Shown here: one piece after another, positions 12,426-24,300 of the stretch
Numbering within the stretch: the stretch's first letter is position 1
Layout: the number at the start of each line of letters is the position of its first letter
Assembly (NCBI GenBank): GCA_951799425.1
Contig: OX637395.1
Coordinates: 39,981,173 to 40,045,172, forward strand
Length of the DNA: 64,000 bases
DNA from: Ilex aquifolium
Lineage: Eukaryota; Streptophyta; Magnoliopsida; Aquifoliales; Aquifoliaceae
Reading direction: 5' to 3'
Notes under the pieces: model-generated
Seen by the model: the letters and a program-made list of their open reading frames with translations, nothing else
Databases searched by the model: none
Told to the model about the DNA's origin: nothing
Program-made: the position numbers and the translations under genes

Positions 12426-13370
12426 AATGGTGGTATATGTTCCCTCGAGTGCTTTTTCAAACGTAAGGCGTGGCCTTGATGAATTTAGAGTTTTTTGGTG
12501 GGGAATTTACTGGTTTTGTCATACCATCTGAACTAGTCTGCTTTGTGTGTTGTTATGAACGCCAAGATATTTATGCATTTGTGCTTTGCAAACATTTTCG
12601 TTTTTTGTTCTGTGGGCATGGAGCCTCATGGTAGTTTACCAACACTTCTACCTTGTAGGAACTTACTGTTTCTATGAATTCTCAACTTTATATTAGGGCA
12701 GCCTGGTATATAAGACTATTTTTGTGACTTAAATCCATGACATACGAACAATTTCCCATTTAAAGTGGTAAATGTTACGAGTTCTTCATGAATAACTCAT
12801 AATTTGTTTAGATAAAAGCTTGCTCAAGTTTGGTAATTTATCAAATGAACCAAGCTTAAGCTGGGTTTTAAAATTTTATTTAATTAGCTAGCCATACCCA
12901 AGCAATGTTTAGCTCACACACATGTTAAACGATCATGATCCGTGAAATATTGATCAACAACTACTTCCACGACATCCTAAAATGGTAATAAGTGCCAACT
13001 GCCAACGCAATGGACGTTAAACAGTCGAAACTAAGACAATATAAAGAGAGATTGATTTTAAACCTTCAAATATTACCAAATAGTGTAGTATAAAGGACAC
13101 CCTGAAGGGTGTGCAAACTGTTTGAAACATTTACGCATTGACTTTCTGAGCGTTAGCAGCCTTAAAAGAGACCAAAACTGGCTGTGAGGTCCACATCACA
13201 GTTTAGGCATTGTGTCGGCTAAGTCTCAGATCTGTCCCTACCAGCTTCCCTATCATGTCGGATAATAGCAGTGCCATGAGAATAAAGAACTTTGCATCTC
13301 TGAGGAAGTCTCAATAGTTGCCTCATTCCGCCTCTCTTGTGTCTTCCCCAAAGTTATGAAGCCTACGATC
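12426..13370. other. PABP 3' region and intergenic DNA
   Basis: The PABP 3'UTR probably runs to about 12700. After that I see only AT-rich DNA without exons. Confidence 0.5.
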
Positions 13371-13379
13371 AATAAAGTA

Positions 13380-13690
13380 GAGGTCGTCATAGTAACACAA
13401 AACCTAGGCAGAGCAGAAGATATACACCTTGTAGAAGGCTGGCAAAAATATTTATTTGGAGAATTAGCATATGAACAATTCCAACAACCCAATGTCTCAT
13501 TGCTGCCAAGAACTTCCTGAAGAGAGAAGGAATTGTCTCCGCAATTGAGGCAATACCATAGAACCTCCCCATAGTCAAAGGCTCACCTTCAGAGTACCGA
13601 ACAATTGCGAGGTAGAAGAAAACTAGAGAGAATACGATTATGTAGCCGACAGCCAGGGTACTGGACATCAGAAAGCTGTGATGTCCCAAT
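13380..13690 (-). pseudogene. Fragment of a SUD1/CER9 (DOA10-like) E3 ubiquitin ligase gene
   Basis: The minus-strand frame reads STLAVGYIIVFSLVFFYLA, then GEPLTMGRFYGIASIAETIP and LFRKFLAAMRH, and jumps directly to WVVGIVHML and IFASLLQGV. From memory of the family, these match one membrane-embedded region of plant SUD1, a multi-spanning ER ligase involved in cuticle and sterol regulation. In intact proteins roughly 50 residues separate ...AAMRH from HWVVGI, and those are missing here. No RING-CH domain or flanking exons are present, and the frame degenerates on the 3' side. It is a decayed partial copy. Whether it is a retrocopy or a DNA duplication cannot be told. Confidence 0.6.
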
Positions 13691-13699
13691 TGATTCCCC

Positions 13700-14620
13700 T
13701 TTCAGGAGATCAACTGAAAGTCCGATGCTTCATTCAATTCACTAACATTTACTTGGAACATGCTTATAACTTGGTTTGCCAGAATTTGAAGGGTAGAAAG
13801 GGTAATTCACCAGTAGGACGGTTGTATAAAGTCGGTAAAATCAGACGTAGATACGTGGCATTATATCATTGGTTAAAATTCATCAAATTTGACGGTGGTT
13901 CCATCAAAACTGTCAAACGGAATTGCCCCCATGGATCCATGAGCTAAAAAGTCGAGGAAAACTCGTAACCCATGGTTTATCCGAAACTCCGATGATCCAT
14001 TGTCCAGCCCGTTACATGGTGGTCTCTGCTGACAATCAGCTTTTAGTACACGGGGTCATGACTTTTGGGCCATTAGACCCAACATTGGGCCCAATTTAAG
14101 GCCCATGAACCAAACCATAATTCTAAGAAACGAATCCTCTTCAAGGAAATCATATTGAGAATACTCATTGAGCAATTCAATTCAATTCAATAATTCTTAG
14201 GGGTGATTCATTTGTTGAATTAGGTCTTTGACAATTCAGATGTCTCTGGTTTAATCTTTTTTTATACCCCCTAAAGTCTAATCTCTCTTATTCCTTATGG
14301 ACATGTTCTAAACTAGCTTAAGTCACGGTGACAGTCGCTTAGTTCAAGTAAACAGTTAGTACAAACATGAACACCCTATAAAAAAAAATGAACAATTCAA
14401 TATGAGAGCTCAAATTGAATCGATATATTAATACCAAGTCAATCCAAGCTCTCGGAATTGAAAAAAGTTTAGTAACATATCATGAAACTTTAATAATCTT
14501 CAACTTAATAGAAATACAAAACAACCAATCCAATAAGTTATGAAATCCGCTCCATTGAATGAATGGGGAGTTTAAAACTGAAAAACAAGAAGATTGGGTA
14601 GGCCCAATCCCATGGATAGT
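13700..14620. other. Intergenic region, no gene seen
   Basis: An 89-codon plus-strand frame at 13678-13947 has no recognisable domain. GGGCCC-like motifs near 14080-14105 stand alone. The remainder is AT-rich. Confidence 0.45.
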
Positions 14621-15051
14621 CCTCTAATGATTCGTTTGATAAAGTGGATAGAAAATGGAATGATGAAAAGTGAGTGATACACTTTTCATCATTCTAGGGA
14701 AGAATTTTTACTTCCATTCTTTGTGTTTGGTAAGAGCAATGAAAAATAGGAAGGATTCATTTTTTTATGTTTGGTAAGATGGAAAAATTAATTTTTTTAT
14801 TTTTTATTAAAAAAAATATATAAATATATATTTTACCATTATATCTATATATCAATTTAATGTATGCATAATATGTAATTAATATATATCATATATATTT
14901 ATATAATAAAGTACAATACAATTCAAATCTCAATAGATAAACAAAATGATTTTTACTTTTCGCGGTTGAGATCTTTTTAAATTTTACTTTAAAATTAATC
15001 CGATGGTTAATATTAACACCTTAAATTTAATAGGAAAAATAGAGTCATAAG

Positions 15052-15701
15052 CTATGAAGCACGGATACTTCGTTGAGGTTGACGTATCCGTATCGGATAC
15101 TTTACGGATACGATACTCGTCGGATACTCGTCCGATACGTATCGGATACACCTTCTACGTATCCGATAATAATTAAATATTAGGATACTTCACGGATACT
15201 TTTGTAGTCGACCAACATATATAATTTTTTAGTTGAACTTTTAACATCTCTTTTCGAATTTACATACCATACAATACATTAACAACAAATTCATATTACT
15301 TCAAAGGTACATGAGTGTTTTTTAAGTATTATATAAAATTACATGTCAAAAGAGTATAAAATAAAGTTATTACATTATAATTTTAGCAAAATTACTTCTA
15401 AATACTAGGTAAATATTAGCTTTGATTCCTTTAATTTGTCACTTCACTTTGTGAATATACCACAGCGATACGATATATATTTTCTTGAAACTAAAAAGAA
15501 TTACTAATTTTTCTTATTATATGTTAAAGAACTACCAAAATATATAAGTATTAAGTTGGTTGAAAATAATAAAAATAATAAAAATATTTTATTATAGCCG
15601 TATCTTGGCCGTATCCGTATCCTATTTTTTTAAGTTTTGCCGTATCGCCGTATCCGTATCGCCGTATCCCGTATCGCCGTATCCGTATCCGTGTTTCATA
15701 G
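15052..15701. mobile_element. hAT-like non-autonomous element made of CGGATAC repeats
   Basis: The termini are CTATGAAGCACGGATAC and, inverted, CTATGAAACACGGATAC. Both ends are flanked by the 8-bp duplication GTCATAAG (15044-15051 and 15702-15709), as expected for hAT elements. Subterminal regions (15080-15205 and 15595-15695) are dense in GGATACG/CGTATCC repeats. The centre is AT-rich without coding capacity. It disrupts the leader of Helitron H2, so it is younger than H2. Confidence 0.88.
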
Positions 15702-15785
15702 GTCATAAGGGTGTGTTTGAGATAACTTTTTATAGGACTTATAATTTCTCATAAGTATTTAAAAAAAAAAATTGTGTTTGGAATT

Positions 15786-16262
15786 GCCCCACCACTATCA
15801 CCACTACCACCACCATCACCACTACCACCACCACCGTCACCCCACCACAACCACCCCTCCACCGCCCCATCACCACCACCACTATCATCGTTACCGCCGC
15901 TACTACCCCACTACCACCTCTGTCACAACAATCCCTACCACTGTCGCCACCCCACACCCACCACTGTTACCGCCACCTTATCACCATTTCTACCGCCCCA
16001 TCATCACCACCGTCGTTGCCGCCACCACCACAATCACCACCACCCCCCATCACTACCCCATCACCATCATCCCAACCACCACCGCTGCCACTACCTTACT
16101 ACTACTGCCACTGTCCCACCATCATCCCTACTACCACCACCCCCACCCCTACCCCCACCCCCACCGCCCTACCACCACCATCATAACCGATTGTCGTCAC
16201 CCATCACCATCTTCCACCACCACCACCATTGCCATCCACCACCGCTCGCCTCAACTACAACC
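15786..16262. repeat. CCN triplet array inside Helitron H2
   Basis: C-rich CAC/CCA/CCC triplet array of about 480 bp. His/Pro/Thr-rich frames here are artefacts of the repeat. Confidence 0.88.
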
Positions 16263-16387
16263 GGATGCTTAAATTCCTTTCTCTTTTTTCTATCTTTGTA
16301 ATTTGATTTTGGGTATGAATACAAATATGTTTGTTGTTGATCATTTTTTTTTATTACTACGTGCCTTTAGGCACGGGAAATAATTAG

Positions 16388-17685
16388 TCTATATAATAAA
16401 GTACAATATAATTCAAATCTCAAAAGATAAACAAAATGACTTTTGTTATTCACGGTTAAGATCGCTTTAAATTTTATTTTAAAGTTAATCTAATGGTTAA
16501 TATTAACACCTTAAATTTAATAGGAAAAATAGGCCCCTAAGGGTGTATTTGGAATGACTTTTTAAAAGTACTTCTAAGAATTATTTCTCATAAGTACTTT
16601 AAAAAAAAAAAATAGTGTTTGAAACCGTCCCAGCACTACCTCTACCACCACCACCTCCACATAATCACTATCGCCACTCTACCATACACACCACCCCACC
16701 ACCACCACTATCGCCGCTGCCACCACCATCATCACTTCCATTGCCCTATCACCACCGTCCACCACTACCACCACCACCCCCACCCCCACCATCATCACTA
16801 CCACTACCACCATCGTCCCACCACCACCACTTCCACCGCCTCACCACCACCATCCCTAATCACCACCGTTGTCGCATCTTACCACCACTACTACTGTCCC
16901 ACTATCACCCCTATCGCCCCCACCACCAACCTCATGACCATCACAACTATCACCACCATCGCCAATCCACCATCGCCATTGCCCCACCTCCACCCCCACC
17001 TCATCCTCACTGCGCCACCATCACCACCATTGTCACTCACCACCGATTGCTACCATTGTCATCCATGGCCACCACCTACTACCATCGTCATCTTATTTTT
17101 ATATTTATTATCATTATCACCATCATCCCACTACCACCGTTGCCCACCATCGCTACCAGTCACTGTCACCTACCTCACCACACCTACCATCACCACTGCA
17201 GTCACCACCTGTCATCGCTCACCACTGCAGTCACTCATTGTCATTTACCCCCACAACACTTACCACTGCCGCCATTCGCCACCACTCATCACATTGTCGC
17301 CTAGAAGCACCCATCGTCGCCTACCACCACCACCGTCGTCGTCCCATCACCACTACTGCCAACCACCATCACCGTCGTCCACCACCACTGTTGTCACCCA
17401 CGGCTACCACTACCATCATCGTCACTCAAACCTACCACCACCATCACTATTGTCACCCACGACTGCTACCACCACCACGGTCGTCGCCTTACCCACCACA
17501 ACCATCACTGTTTCCCACCATCACTACTGTCGCCCACCAACACTACCACCGCTCACCCCCACTACAATTAATGCTTAAATTTTTTTATCTCTCCTTTATA
17601 TTTGTGATTTGATTTTGAGTGTGAATACAAATATGTTTACCATTTTTTTTATTACTCCGTGCCTTCAAGCACGAAAAATAACTAG
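16388..17685 (+). mobile_element. Non-autonomous Helitron H3 with the longest CCN array
   Basis: The 5' end TCTATATAATAAAGTAC begins exactly where H2 ends. The 3' end has the hairpin GTGCCTTCAAGCAC (17659-17672) then GAAAAATAACTAG, a canonical Helitron CTAG terminus, followed by T. The internal triplet array (about 16640-17570) is roughly twice as long as in H1 or H2. There is no Rep or helicase coding, so movement would need proteins from another element. Confidence 0.92.
16640..17570. repeat. CCN triplet array inside Helitron H3
   Basis: About 930 bp of CAC/CCA/CCG/ATC triplets. Long frames in this stretch are not genes. Confidence 0.88.
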
Positions 17686-18204
17686 TATATATATATATAT
17701 ATATATCAAATGATATATAGATATATATATTTCAACACACATAATTAATTTTTTTTATCAACTTTTCTTCCCAATTTTGGAGGGATTGATTTTGATGAAT
17801 TAGAAAGACAGTTAATTCATCTACTTTTTCATCTTTCATATTTTTCTTCGTTACCAAACACGATATTTTATTTATCCCCTAACTTTTAATTATTCCATTT
17901 TTCCATTGCACCAAACAAAGGATAAATCTAAAAGATCATTAGAGGCAATATGGTAAATAAAAATAAATAAATAAAAATATATGCATCGCAGCGGTTTGAT
18001 TCCTCCATAGGAAAAAGTGACAAAAAAAACTTCATTTTCAAACCCAACGTAGGCCAAGATGTTGCTTTAGGGAAAAGGGGGGACATCATTATGCTGTTAC
18101 AATTTATTTGGCTCTTTTGTTGAGTGGAAAAATCATATAGAATTATTTGACTCCATGTTTTATGGACTTACTAGGGTCAATATTAATGGGGGGCTTTGTT
18201 TTTA

Positions 18205-19101
18205 GGGTAAATTACACAAAATATCCTTGAATTTAAGGTCAATTACACACCACCTCCTTTAAGTTTTATTAATTTCACTTAACCCCTCTTACTTGTGAAT
18301 AAATTTGCAAATCTAATGGAATCCGTTTATTTTAATGACACAGATGTCGCAAGCACTAATTAAGCGCTTGTGTTATAAAATAATAATTTGTTTTCTACCT
18401 CCCACCACCGATTGCATCTTTACCCCCATCTCCTCATTTTATACCTCCCACAGTTGTTGTAACTCCTCCACCTAATCTACCCCCTGCTACAACTCCTCTA
18501 CCCAACCCTCGCCACGTCGTTACAACTCTCCATCTAACCTACCCCAAACCACTGTAATCCCCTCACCCCCCAACCCACCCACACTGCTGCAACTCCCCCT
18601 CCAATCTTTGATCCTAGATTTTGATCTTTGAATTTTTTTATTTTTTTTTGTTTGAGTTTGATTATGGTTCTTGACACAATGAATATGCAATAGATAGTGT
18701 GTTGATGGATGGTGTTGGGGAGGGATGTACCAGGGGAGCTGGGTGGCTTTTGGCTAGTGTGTCAATGAGGGTTTTGTGGTATTTGGGTTGGTGGTGAAAG
18801 GGGGAGTTTGGGGTGGGGGTGGACCAGACATGGTAGGGGTAGGACATTTATGGTTTTTGAGAGAGGGGTCTACCTATTTGTGAGTGATTTATTTGGGTGT
18901 TACGTTGTTGGAATGGATGATATTACAAAAAGAAATTAGAAGATAAGTGAAAGGCATTTTAGTCTAGTTGCAAAAACTGTTAAGTCAGTCATGATTTGAA
19001 CTTTATTCACAAGTAAGAGGGGTTAAGTGTAACTCGTAATTTGTCGAAGGCAGTGATATGCAACTAACTTTAAATTTAGGAAGGCTTTGTATAATTTACC
19101 C
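18205..19101. mobile_element. Non-autonomous Mutator-like element
   Basis: Terminal inverted repeats of about 100 bp begin GGGTAAATTACACAAA on the left and GGGTAAATTATACAAA on the right (reverse complement). Both share an inner block CTTAACCCCTCTTACTTGTG. A perfect 9-bp duplication TTGTTTTTA flanks the element (18196-18204 and 19102-19110), diagnostic of the Mutator superfamily. The internal 700 bp is C/T-rich on the left half. A 61-codon minus-strand frame there shows no domain. I see no transposase. Confidence 0.88.
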
Positions 19102-19441
19102 TTGTTTTTATTATGTTTATAGAATAAATATCATAATTAGTCCTTAAATTTTATTATTTATTTTAAAATAATTCTTAAATTTTTATATGTCTCAATTTAG
19201 TCCATTAATTATTAATTTTATGTCAATAAAATCTTTCCACCTATTTTCCAAGTTAGATTTAATGGAGCCAGATCGAGGTGTTTGTCACGTAACCGTCCAC
19301 GTCATGTACTTTTATTTGTTTTAAAGATTGAAATCAACATAAAGTTTTAATTAAAACAAAATTGACAGAGATGAAAGTTTATTGTTTATTTTATAATGTG
19401 AATCAAGACTAATTATAATATTAACAATTTTTTTATTAAGG

Positions 19442-19447
19442 CACGTG
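19442..19447. promoter_or_regulatory. G-box in the FPP upstream region
   Basis: CACGTG palindrome about 120 bp upstream of the CT-rich leader. G-boxes bind bHLH/bZIP factors. Function here is inferred from position only. Confidence 0.35.
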
Positions 19448-19566
19448 GTGTTCACGCACCAATTCTCAGCTATTCATGACTGTCGGGCGTTTCATTCACA
19501 AACTCGCCCATTAGCGTGGCAATATTTCCTGGTACCAAACGTTGAATGACACTGACACCCGTTATC

Positions 19567-19605
19567 TTCTTCTTCTTCTTCTTCTCTGTCTCTCTCCCTC
19601 TCCCT

Positions 19606-19643
<38 letters not shown>
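19567..19643 (+). repeat. CTT/CT microsatellite at the FPP transcription start region
   Basis: A (CTT)n run grades into (CTCTCC)n and (CT)n. Pyrimidine-rich stretches like this are common around plant transcription starts, and the spliced 5'UTR follows. Confidence 0.7.
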
Positions 19644-19646
<3 letters not shown>

Positions 19647-21388
19647 ACACACCCCTTTATCACCGTTCACTGCCTACTTTATAGCTTTTACTGTGGCTCT
19701 GTAAGCTGTTATTTTTTCTCTAATCAATTCACCACACAAGTGTTTGTCGGTGGACTCGATGAATTTTTCAGAATTCCCTTCATTCATGTGCTTTTCTGCT
19801 TCACAGTTCATCTTAAATTGTGCTCTTTCTCATTCCTCTTAGCTTTTACACTCGAAAGTTTTTCGGTGCATTCAAGTCTTCCACCCATTATTCTCTTCTT
19901 TGATGGCGATCATGGTGGGTGACCCATGAACAGTATCAACAGCTTCATCGTAAACTAAGCCAGGTGAGCTCTTTATAGCTTGGACCAAGTACCAAAACCT
20001 CAATTTTACTTACTTTGTTTGGGGTTCTAGTTCTAATGGTAGCTCGCATCTGTTCCCCCACATTCTCTTTCACTGTTCTTGGCTGTTTTTTCTATGTTTC
20101 TTTCCTAATTGTCAACATGCATATCTAATAATGCATTATATATTTCAGAATATTATAATATTTTTTTGGGTTTACTTGTGATTATTAATCAGATTAAAAA
20201 TTTAAGAGCTCATTGTTAAAGTTGTTGATTTTGTAAATTGAGCATTACAGTTTCTAGTTTTTTTTTTCGAACCAAAGAATTTGTACTTTCAATTTTCTGA
20301 TATATTTATCTCTTAGATAGCAGCATTAACCAAATAATCTCTGTTTGTTGAGATCATTCATGTCCCAGTGAAGTGAGGCAATGATCCAGGGATTAGTTTG
20401 CTTTTGGATACGTATGATGCTTCTCTCCCCCCCTCCCTCCTCTCTCGTAATTATAATTCACTCTCAGATAGCCAAATTAAGTACTTCTGTCTTTAGTCAT
20501 GATTCATGAGACCATTATGATAATATGCTCTCCAGTGGTCGATTTTCTTTCAACTTCAAGGCGCTGATCCGAAGGAATTTGTTGATTAGTAACTGTAGCA
20601 GATACCCTTTTCGTGTGCTCTTGTTTGGTAGCTGTTAGCTTCTGCTATAGGACTCTCAGTTTCATTCATCCTGCTTATAAGGTGCATCTGTTGAATATTA
20701 GACATTGATTGTTGTGGAAATGTCGATTTCGCTGCATATACATCACCTGTAAATGATCACTCTAATTTATGTGCCTACTTTATCTAAGAAGGTCGGCAAT
20801 CCTTTGTTTTTAGCCCCTTTTTCGACTCGACTTTCATGACAAACAATGCCTCAATGCAGAGAGGGCTTTGCTTCGTTATTTGCGAGATACTTTGGAAGTT
20901 CTTCCATTCAACTCACCTGAAATTTCTATCTGATACGTGGTCAATAATGATCTGTGGTCTCGGTTTCTTTAATGATTTGTTTTTCCATTTTGTTTCAGTT
21001 AACTTCTGACAATTTGTTCCCAAACTTGACAGGTTGATTGATCTTGTCTGCTTTCCTGCGTAGGAGTGACATCAGAGAGAGCCATTTCTTGGAGAAAGGT
21101 AATTTAGAAATCATATTTTGAATTCATAATTTTATTTTCTATTGCAATTAGTAAGTGGTTTAGTGGATACAATTTAGGGAGATAACTCTACTTTGTCACT
21201 CACTGATTAGACATAGCTATCTTGAATGTTGATGCCGGAACTAATCACTTGACAGAACATTTAGCCCTTGGATCTTAGACAGCTATGGTCTTTGGTAATA
21301 TGAACTTTCTTCAAAACTCGAATAAAAAGGTGTGCTATTGTGAGGTCCTGCTTAATTCATTGTTCTATTTTGTCTTGTGTAGTTAATC

Positions 21389-24300
21389 ATGGAAAGCAAG
21401 ACATGGCTTTGGAAGAAAAAATCTTCAGAAAAGACCATTGTTGCAAATGACAAAGCCGACCCTTCTTTGAAAGGAAATGGACAAGAGGTAACAAAGCTTC
21501 TCTCTTTTAGAATGCAATACAAAATTAAGCTCTTCTATGCTTTAATGCAACAAGGCTTTATGTGGAAATGTTAAAACTTCAAACTAGCTGTTTTTTATGC
21601 AAGTGTAAAATTGCTATCGTTTTTAGTGTGAACTTTTGATCCCAAATCAGAGATGTTAGAATTTATTGGAGGCATAGCTAATGTTTACTTAATAACGCAC
21701 AGAAGCACCCAAATGAGAAAGAAATTGCTCTGGAAAAATCAGTGATGAATCTAAATGAGAAGTTAGCTTCTGTCCTCAGTGAGTGTGATGCCAAAGATGA
21801 CCTCGTGGCAAACCATGCCAGAATGACTCAAGAAGCCATTGCAGGTGATTACTGTTATCCTTGATTTTTCCAAATGATGATTATTATTCATGGTATTTGT
21901 TCTTTATTTTTCATTATTTCCAGTTTTAGAATGATTTTTGGCATCTATAATTTGGTTGATCTCAATAATGGGTGGTATTATTTCAGGCCGGGAGAAGGCA
22001 GAGGCAGAAGTAGTTTGTCTGAAAAAAGAACTAGATGAAACATCACAGCAGAGAGTAGCTGCAGATGAAAGGTTAACTCACTTAAATGCCGCATTAAAGG
22101 ATTGTATGCAGCTGTTAAGTTCTGTTAGAGAAGATCAGGAACAACGAATCCGTGATTCTGTTATGAAGACATCAGATGAATTTGAGAAGGCACATAAGAA
22201 ATTAGAGGAAAAACTATCTGAAACATGTAAAAGGCTTGCAAACTTGACTGTCGAGAATTCTCGTCTCAGTATGGCTCTTCTAGGGAAAGAGAAATTGGTT
22301 GAGGATCTTAGTAGGTGCAAGTCTCAGGTAGAAGCAGAATTCAATACACTAATGGCCAGGCTGGATTCTACAGAAAAAGAAAATGCTTTTTTGAAATATG
22401 AATTTCGCATGCTTGAGAAGGAGCTTGAGATTCGAAATGAGGAGATACAATTTAGCCGTCGCTCTGCTGATGCATCACACAAACACCACTTGGATAGTGT
22501 AAATAAGATCTCAAGGTTAGAAGCAGAATGTCAAAGATTGCGTGTCCTAGTGCGAAAGCGGTTGCCTGGTCCAGCCGCGTTGGCGAAGATGAAGAGTGAA
22601 GTTGAAATACAGGGAAGAAGTCAAATAGAGATGGGGAGGAGAAAGTCGAATCCCATGACCGGAGGTGTGAGAGACTCTACCACAGAAGGCTCTATTGAAA
22701 TTCCCAGTAAGAAGATTAGTTTGTTGATCGAGCAGTTATGTAATATGGAAGACGAAAACAAAATTCTCAAAGAAATTTTAGCCAAGAAAGATAATGAACT
22801 TTGTTCTTTGACAACTGTATGTGCTCGAAAAACCTCCAAATTGTCCCAGGTTGAAGCTCAGCTTGCAGAGCTTTCAAAAGTTCAGAAACCTATGCAATTG
22901 CAGCCAGCTTTGTCTGACACAGTGTCAAATGAACTCTCTCTCGCCAGTTATGATGTAGGCAATGATGATGAAACTACTCATTCAGGATCAGTGGCTTCTG
23001 CTCTGATTTCAGAGCTAGAGTATTTCAGACAACGAAACCCCAGAAATACATCTGCATCTGAATGCAAAATGATTGGAGTTTCAGACATGAGCCTAATGGA
23101 TGATTTCGCAGAAATGGAGAAGTTAGCAATAGTCGCTGTTGATGCCTCCCTAGGAAATTCGTATGCTTCTTCAGATGCGAGTTACAGGTTATCAGATTCC
23201 TTGACAGAGGAGGCATATAAGCATCATTTGTATTCGTCTTGTAGGGAACTAGTTCCAGTGGTACAAGGGGATCCCAATGACGGGGAACAAGAACTCCAAA
23301 CAAGAGATTTATCATCTGGAAAATCCTGTGATTGGCTTCAGGATGTCTTGAAGGTGATCTTGGAGCAAAATCGTTTTTCAAAAAGAAGTGTTGAAGAACT
23401 TCTAGAGGACATTAGATTAGCTTTGCAATATTTGAATCACCGAGGTGCAAGTGAAGCTTATAGAGCAGGGATTTCAAAGCATCCAGAGCGATCTGAGGCG
23501 CTTCCTATAAGCGGTTATATTACTTGGAAATCTCCAAATGCATCTCCTAGAGTGGGTTCAATTAAAAAAACTCCTGATATTGGCACCACGATGCAAGAAA
23601 CGCACAATGAATATGTCCAATCCAATCTGAGTAGGTCAATCTGTAGAATGATTGAGCTTATCAGAAGGATAGATTCAACATGCTCAACGAACTGTACTGT
23701 GACAGATAATTCGGGTATAAGTCAGAGAAACTTACCACACTTTCAGTCCACAATACCGTCAGACTACTTGGTTCATGTTTTCCAATGGAAAAGTTGTGAA
23801 CTAAGAACTGTTTTAAGACAATTTGTTAATACTTGTACTGACTTGTTGCATGGGAAGGTCGACTTTGAGAAGTTTGCTGAGGAGTTGGCATCTACATTGT
23901 GCTGGATTGTGAACAAATGCATTGCCTTTCAAGATGCTTCAAGTCTTAGAGAGAAAACCAAGGAGCATTTTGGTTACGATGAATCAGGATGTGCAAGTGA
24001 GTCTGGATCTGTGAGCAATTGCACGTTTTCACCATCAACTAAAGTTCACGAGTCTGAGGAGCAGTCATCGTTTTCCCCCTCCATTACTACTTCAAATATG
24101 CAAAATCTTATGTTCAAAATGGAGAAGATTCGCTCTAATCTGCAAGAAGAGAATGAAGGATTGAAAGATGAGTTGAATAATATGAAATCCTCACAAAAAG
24201 ATTTGGAGGCGATGCTGCAGTCGGCAAACAATAAGGAAAAGGCCTTGACAAATCAACGTCGTGAATCAGAACAAAGCATTGGAAGTCTACAAACTGAAGT

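Larger units (their letters stand above)
14898..16387 (+). mobile_element. Non-autonomous Helitron H2 with nested hAT-like element
   Basis: The 5' end reads TTTATATAATAAAGTAC (TC has decayed to TT). The leader is homologous to H1 and H3 and the CCN array runs about 15786-16262. The 3' hairpin is GTGCCTTTAGGCAC (16361-16374), followed by GGGAAATAATTAG. It is interrupted at 15052-15701 by a DNA transposon. Its last base adjoins the first base of H3. Confidence 0.88.
14622..17946. mobile_element. Possible inverted-repeat element split by Helitron insertions
   Basis: CCTCTAATGAT at 14622 is matched by ATCATTAGAGG ending at 17946. Just inside each end, related sequences follow in inverted orientation (GTTTGATAAAGTGGATAGAAA on the left; the reverse complement of the right reads TTTGTTTGGTGCAATGGAAA). 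The two arms look like one AT-rich MITE interrupted by H2 and H3. I found no clear target duplication. Confidence 0.35.

Noticed and set aside
13678-13947. 89-codon plus-strand frame
   Set aside because: No domain, atypical composition, and next to a pseudogene relic. Most likely chance.
15739-17612. His/Pro/Thr-rich frames up to 319 codons
   Set aside because: Same artefact in the triplet arrays of Helitrons H2 and H3.
18662-18847. 61-codon minus-strand frame in the 18.2-19.1 kb MULE
   Set aside because: Pro/His/Thr bias follows the C/T-rich interior, with no domain or conserved start.
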